From Fibrobacterota bacterium (lineage in GTDB: Bacteria; Fibrobacterota; Chitinivibrionia; Chitinivibrionales; FEN-1185), in the NCBI GenBank assembly GCA_003165595.1, contig PLWQ01000005.1:1-58379 (forward strand): a stretch of 58,379 nt of DNA, given 5' to 3'. The translations under genes and the position numbers were made by a program. This document shows positions 56,495-58,379 of this stretch, piece by piece (position 1 is the first letter of the stretch; every line of letters starts with the position of its first letter). A model generated the notes under the pieces. The model ran no database searches, was not told the origin of the DNA, and saw only the letters and a list, made by a program, of their open reading frames with translations.

Positions 56495-56835
56495 GAGAAC
56501 CTCCTTGGTTGGATGATTGTGAAGCAAGGCGGAGAACGATCAGGGAAATATCGATTCTTGAGTTGCGTAAGTAAAATAGGAAAGCTCTGGGCTACGTGTC
56601 AAAACAAAAACATCCAGATCTTTAGCGGACGATGTGGGCGTTCCCCTCACTGCGCTCGGGCTGGCCCTCCGCCGATATAATGACCACTCCGCGCGGGTGC
56701 CCCCCAACCGCAGATTGACTCTTGCAACAGAACTCTCCAGGGGTGCACCCAGGAGGGAGTAGCGGAAGACCGGCGGAACGCCGGGCTGAAGCGAGGGGGA
56801 AACCTCCCCCACAAAGACATTTTGCTCAATCCATT
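56495..56835. other. 341-base gene-free region rich in GC hairpins
   Basis: The segment 56640-56820 is full of small hairpins, including CCGGCG-GAA-CGCCGG, GGGGGA-AACC-TCCCCC and GGGTGCACCC. Open frames crossing it have biased composition and no homology I recognise. It may be a repeated element or structured RNA; I cannot say which. Confidence 0.4.
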
Positions 56836-58161
56836 CTAAATCCCAAAGTAATCATTCTGCCTCGTCGCGCTCACCACGCCTTTCCACAGCGCGCCGTCCA
56901 GGTCTATCTTGAGCCTGTCCTTGGTGGCCAGGTCGATGGGCACGTGCGTGAAGTAATTGTTCCAATGGCCGAGGACTATCTTCGTTTTCCCCGCCATTGC
57001 GGCGTGGACCGCATTCTCCGCGAGCAGGTAACAGAAAATCGCGTCCGACGAAATCGCGGAGACGCTGCGAATGTGGTAGCTGGGATCGAGGTACTTTATC
57101 GAAACGTCGCGTCCCCGCCCCTCGAAATGCCGGGTGATTTTGTCCTTGAGAAAGACGCCGATGTCGCTCTTGAGCACATTTCCCGAGGCGTCTTTCTTTA
57201 CTTCCGCGCCTGTGAACAGCGATTGGCCCGCTCCTTCGGCGGTTACGATAACGGCGTGGCGCGCGCGATCGAGCCGCCGCGCAAGCGCCGCCAGCAGCCC
57301 GTGCTCCCCTTCCAACGTAAAATCGATCTCCGGCACAAGGCAGAAATCGACCACCGAATTCGCCAGCGTGGCGGATGCCGCGATAAACCCGGAATCGCGG
57401 CCCATCAGCTTTACAATAGCGATTCCGTTGTCCGCGCCTTCGGCCTCGTTGTGCGCCGAAGTGATGATGTCGGCCGCCGTGTGCACCGATGTTTCGAACC
57501 CGAACGTCTTTTCCACGAATCGCAGGTCGTTGTCGATGGTCTTGGGAATGCCGATCACGCCGATGGGCCGCTTGCGTTTCGCTATTTCGTCGGCAATGGC
57601 CCCGGCGCCCCGCAGCGTGCCGTCCCCGCCGATGCAGAACAGTATGTTGATCCACATCCGTTCCAGAGTGTCGACCATGGCTACGGGATCCTGGTTGCCA
57701 CGCGAAGAGCCGAGCATGGTTCCTCCCGACTTGTGGATTTCGTCAACAAGCATCGGCGTAAGTTCGTGCGGCGTGTGGCGGTATTTTGGCACCAACCCCT
57801 GATATCCGTACCGGAATCCCGCGATGTTCTTGATTCCGTACTCGTGATACAGCACGTTCACAAGCCCTTTGATGACGTTGTTGAGACCCGGGCACAGGCC
57901 GCCGCAGGTGACGATGCCGGCGCGGCTGGCTGCAGGATCGTGGTAGATCTTTTCACGCGGCCCTGCCTTTTGAAACGCCGGGAAGGTCCGGGCATTTTTC
58001 ATGAGCGCGGCGATATTTTTCACCTGGCTGGCAAAGGTGATCTGCTCATCGTCGTCGATAAATTCCCTGCCGTGCACCGGAGAATCGATTCTCCGTTCAC
58101 CAAGCGACGGAACGGCAAAATCAAAATTGTCGGGGTTTTTCAACACGTCTTCGTAGATCAT
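56836..58161 (-). CDS. 6-phosphofructokinase (TP0108/plant-like type)
   Basis: This 441-residue enzyme phosphorylates fructose-6-phosphate at C1 in glycolysis. Landmarks are TCGGLCPGLNNVI near residue 85, CIGGDGTLRGAGAIAD near 175, GIPKTIDND near 203, MGRDSGFIA near 253 and PEIDFTLEGE near 277. Gly after GGD favours ATP as donor, while Lys in PKTIDND is shared with pyrophosphate-linked enzymes; this combination occurs in plant and spirochaete ATP-type enzymes. A roughly 75-residue N-terminal extension is present. AAGGAGA precedes the ATG at 58161; upstream frames are non-conserved. Confidence 0.92.
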   Translation of the reverse strand: MIYEDVLKNPDNFDFAVPSLGERRIDSPVHGREFIDDDEQITFASQVKNIAALMKNARTFPAFQKAGPREKIYHDPAASRAGIVTCGGLCPGLNNVIKGLVNVLYHEYGIKNIAGFRYGYQGLVPKYRHTPHELTPMLVDEIHKSGGTMLGSSRGNQDPVAMVDTLERMWINILFCIGGDGTLRGAGAIADEIAKRKRPIGVIGIPKTIDNDLRFVEKTFGFETSVHTAADIITSAHNEAEGADNGIAIVKLMGRDSGFIAASATLANSVVDFCLVPEIDFTLEGEHGLLAALARRLDRARHAVIVTAEGAGQSLFTGAEVKKDASGNVLKSDIGVFLKDKITRHFEGRGRDVSIKYLDPSYHIRSVSAISSDAIFCYLLAENAVHAAMAGKTKIVLGHWNNYFTHVPIDLATKDRLKIDLDGALWKGVVSATRQNDYFGI

Positions 58162-58295
58162 GGATTTTCTCCTTGGATCATTTTGCCCGGCTTTCTCACC
58201 ATACGGCAAAACTGCTTGCCCGCAAAACCATTCATATGATACAATTAAGCATTGAGCAATTTCGACACCATCTTTTTCGATGCGGACGCTCTCGG

Positions 58296-58379
58296 ATGTA
58301 CTTGTCAAAAACTATCGCCGTGGTAATCCCGGCCTACAACGAGGAATCGCAGATCGGCAAGACGCTGGCAACCATGCCG
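58296..58379 (+). CDS. Family 2 glycosyltransferase, N-terminal fragment (runs off the window)
   Basis: The 28 visible codons begin MYLSKTIAVVIPAYNEESQI, continue GKTLATMP and end exactly at the window edge. The VVIPAYNEE motif is the start of the nucleotide-sugar-binding fold of GT2 enzymes such as polyisoprenyl-phosphate glycosyltransferases. It is divergent from the phosphofructokinase gene by 134 bases. The acceptor cannot be judged. Confidence 0.75.
   Translation, partial: MYLSKTIAVVIPAYNEESQIGKTLATMP

Noticed and set aside
56722-58239. 505-residue open frame antisense to the phosphofructokinase gene
   Set aside because: Shadow of a conserved gene, with His/Arg-rich unstructured composition.

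Overview
The window is about 58 kb of a GC-rich (roughly 55-60 %) bacterial chromosome with no rRNA, tRNA, CRISPR array or phage block that I could recognise. The most likely host is a Gram-negative member of the FCB group, probably Fibrobacterota or a close relative. The reasons are: two large secreted proteins end in type IX-like C-terminal sorting domains (YPNP-type start, Ig-like fold, short basic tail); there are many lipoproteins and predicted outer-membrane barrels; there are cellulose/polysaccharide hydrolases (GH44, a DUF5060 enzyme); the phosphofructokinase is of the spirochaete/plant-like long type; and FHA, PilZ and STAS/HATPase regulators are present. The taxonomic call is inference.

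Layout. 1-3.5 kb: a translationally coupled minus-strand operon of two radical-SAM genes (ygiQ-like, spore-photoproduct-lyase-like) and aroD. 3.8-7 kb: a compact plus-strand operon of two signal-anchored 2[4Fe-4S] ferredoxins, a predicted barrel, a lipoprotein and a DUF2271 protein carrying a flavinylation-like motif. 7.2-12.5 kb: two secreted proteins with type IX-like tails, a di-heme oxidoreductase and a glycoside hydrolase. 12.9-17.5 kb: a TauE/DsbD-like membrane protein, a PilZ protein, and a lone receiver convergent with a histidine kinase fused to a CoA-disulfide-reductase-like flavoprotein and a rhodanese domain. 17.7-22.4 kb: fhs, a small Cys-rich lipoprotein, an MgtC/DUF4010 membrane protein and a RecB-like nuclease. 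22.4-26.3 kb: a minus-strand operon with a partner-switching module (HATPase, STAS-HATPase fusion, STAS) and a SurA/TPR-like exported protein. 26.7-31.7 kb: an exported protein, then a FlhB C-terminal-domain protein, a FliK-like protein and a membrane/HTH protein. 31.9-35.4 kb: double-FHA, metallophosphoesterase and a large lipoprotein. 35.4-40.3 kb: HU, a glycosyltransferase overlapping xerD, and a Wzi-like barrel. 40.3-43 kb: an RND-pump remnant, a divergent pair of paralogous secreted proteins and an MBL hydrolase. 43-50 kb: a compact UvrD-like helicase, secreted and membrane proteins, a broken FAD oxidoreductase and malQ. 50-58 kb: a GHL-type hydrolase, GH44, pyruvate kinase, a small barrel, phosphofructokinase and the start of a family-2 glycosyltransferase.

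How the genes may work together. Central carbon and C1 metabolism (malQ, pfk, pyk, fhs, aroD) is interleaved with polysaccharide degradation and envelope functions. The two most unusual units are (i) the exported ferredoxin/barrel/lipoprotein/DUF2271 operon, which looks like an extracytosolic electron-transfer device and lies next to an extracellular di-heme oxidoreductase, and (ii) the kinase-flavoprotein-rhodanese fusion, whose only plausible sensor is its own redox enzyme half.

Intergenic DNA holds several repeat families. The best is a 102-bp two-hairpin element present twice with an identical internal spacing and compensatory base changes. There are also A+T-rich AAGTTGA/ACTTTGT composite repeats and a 185-bp imperfect inverted repeat.
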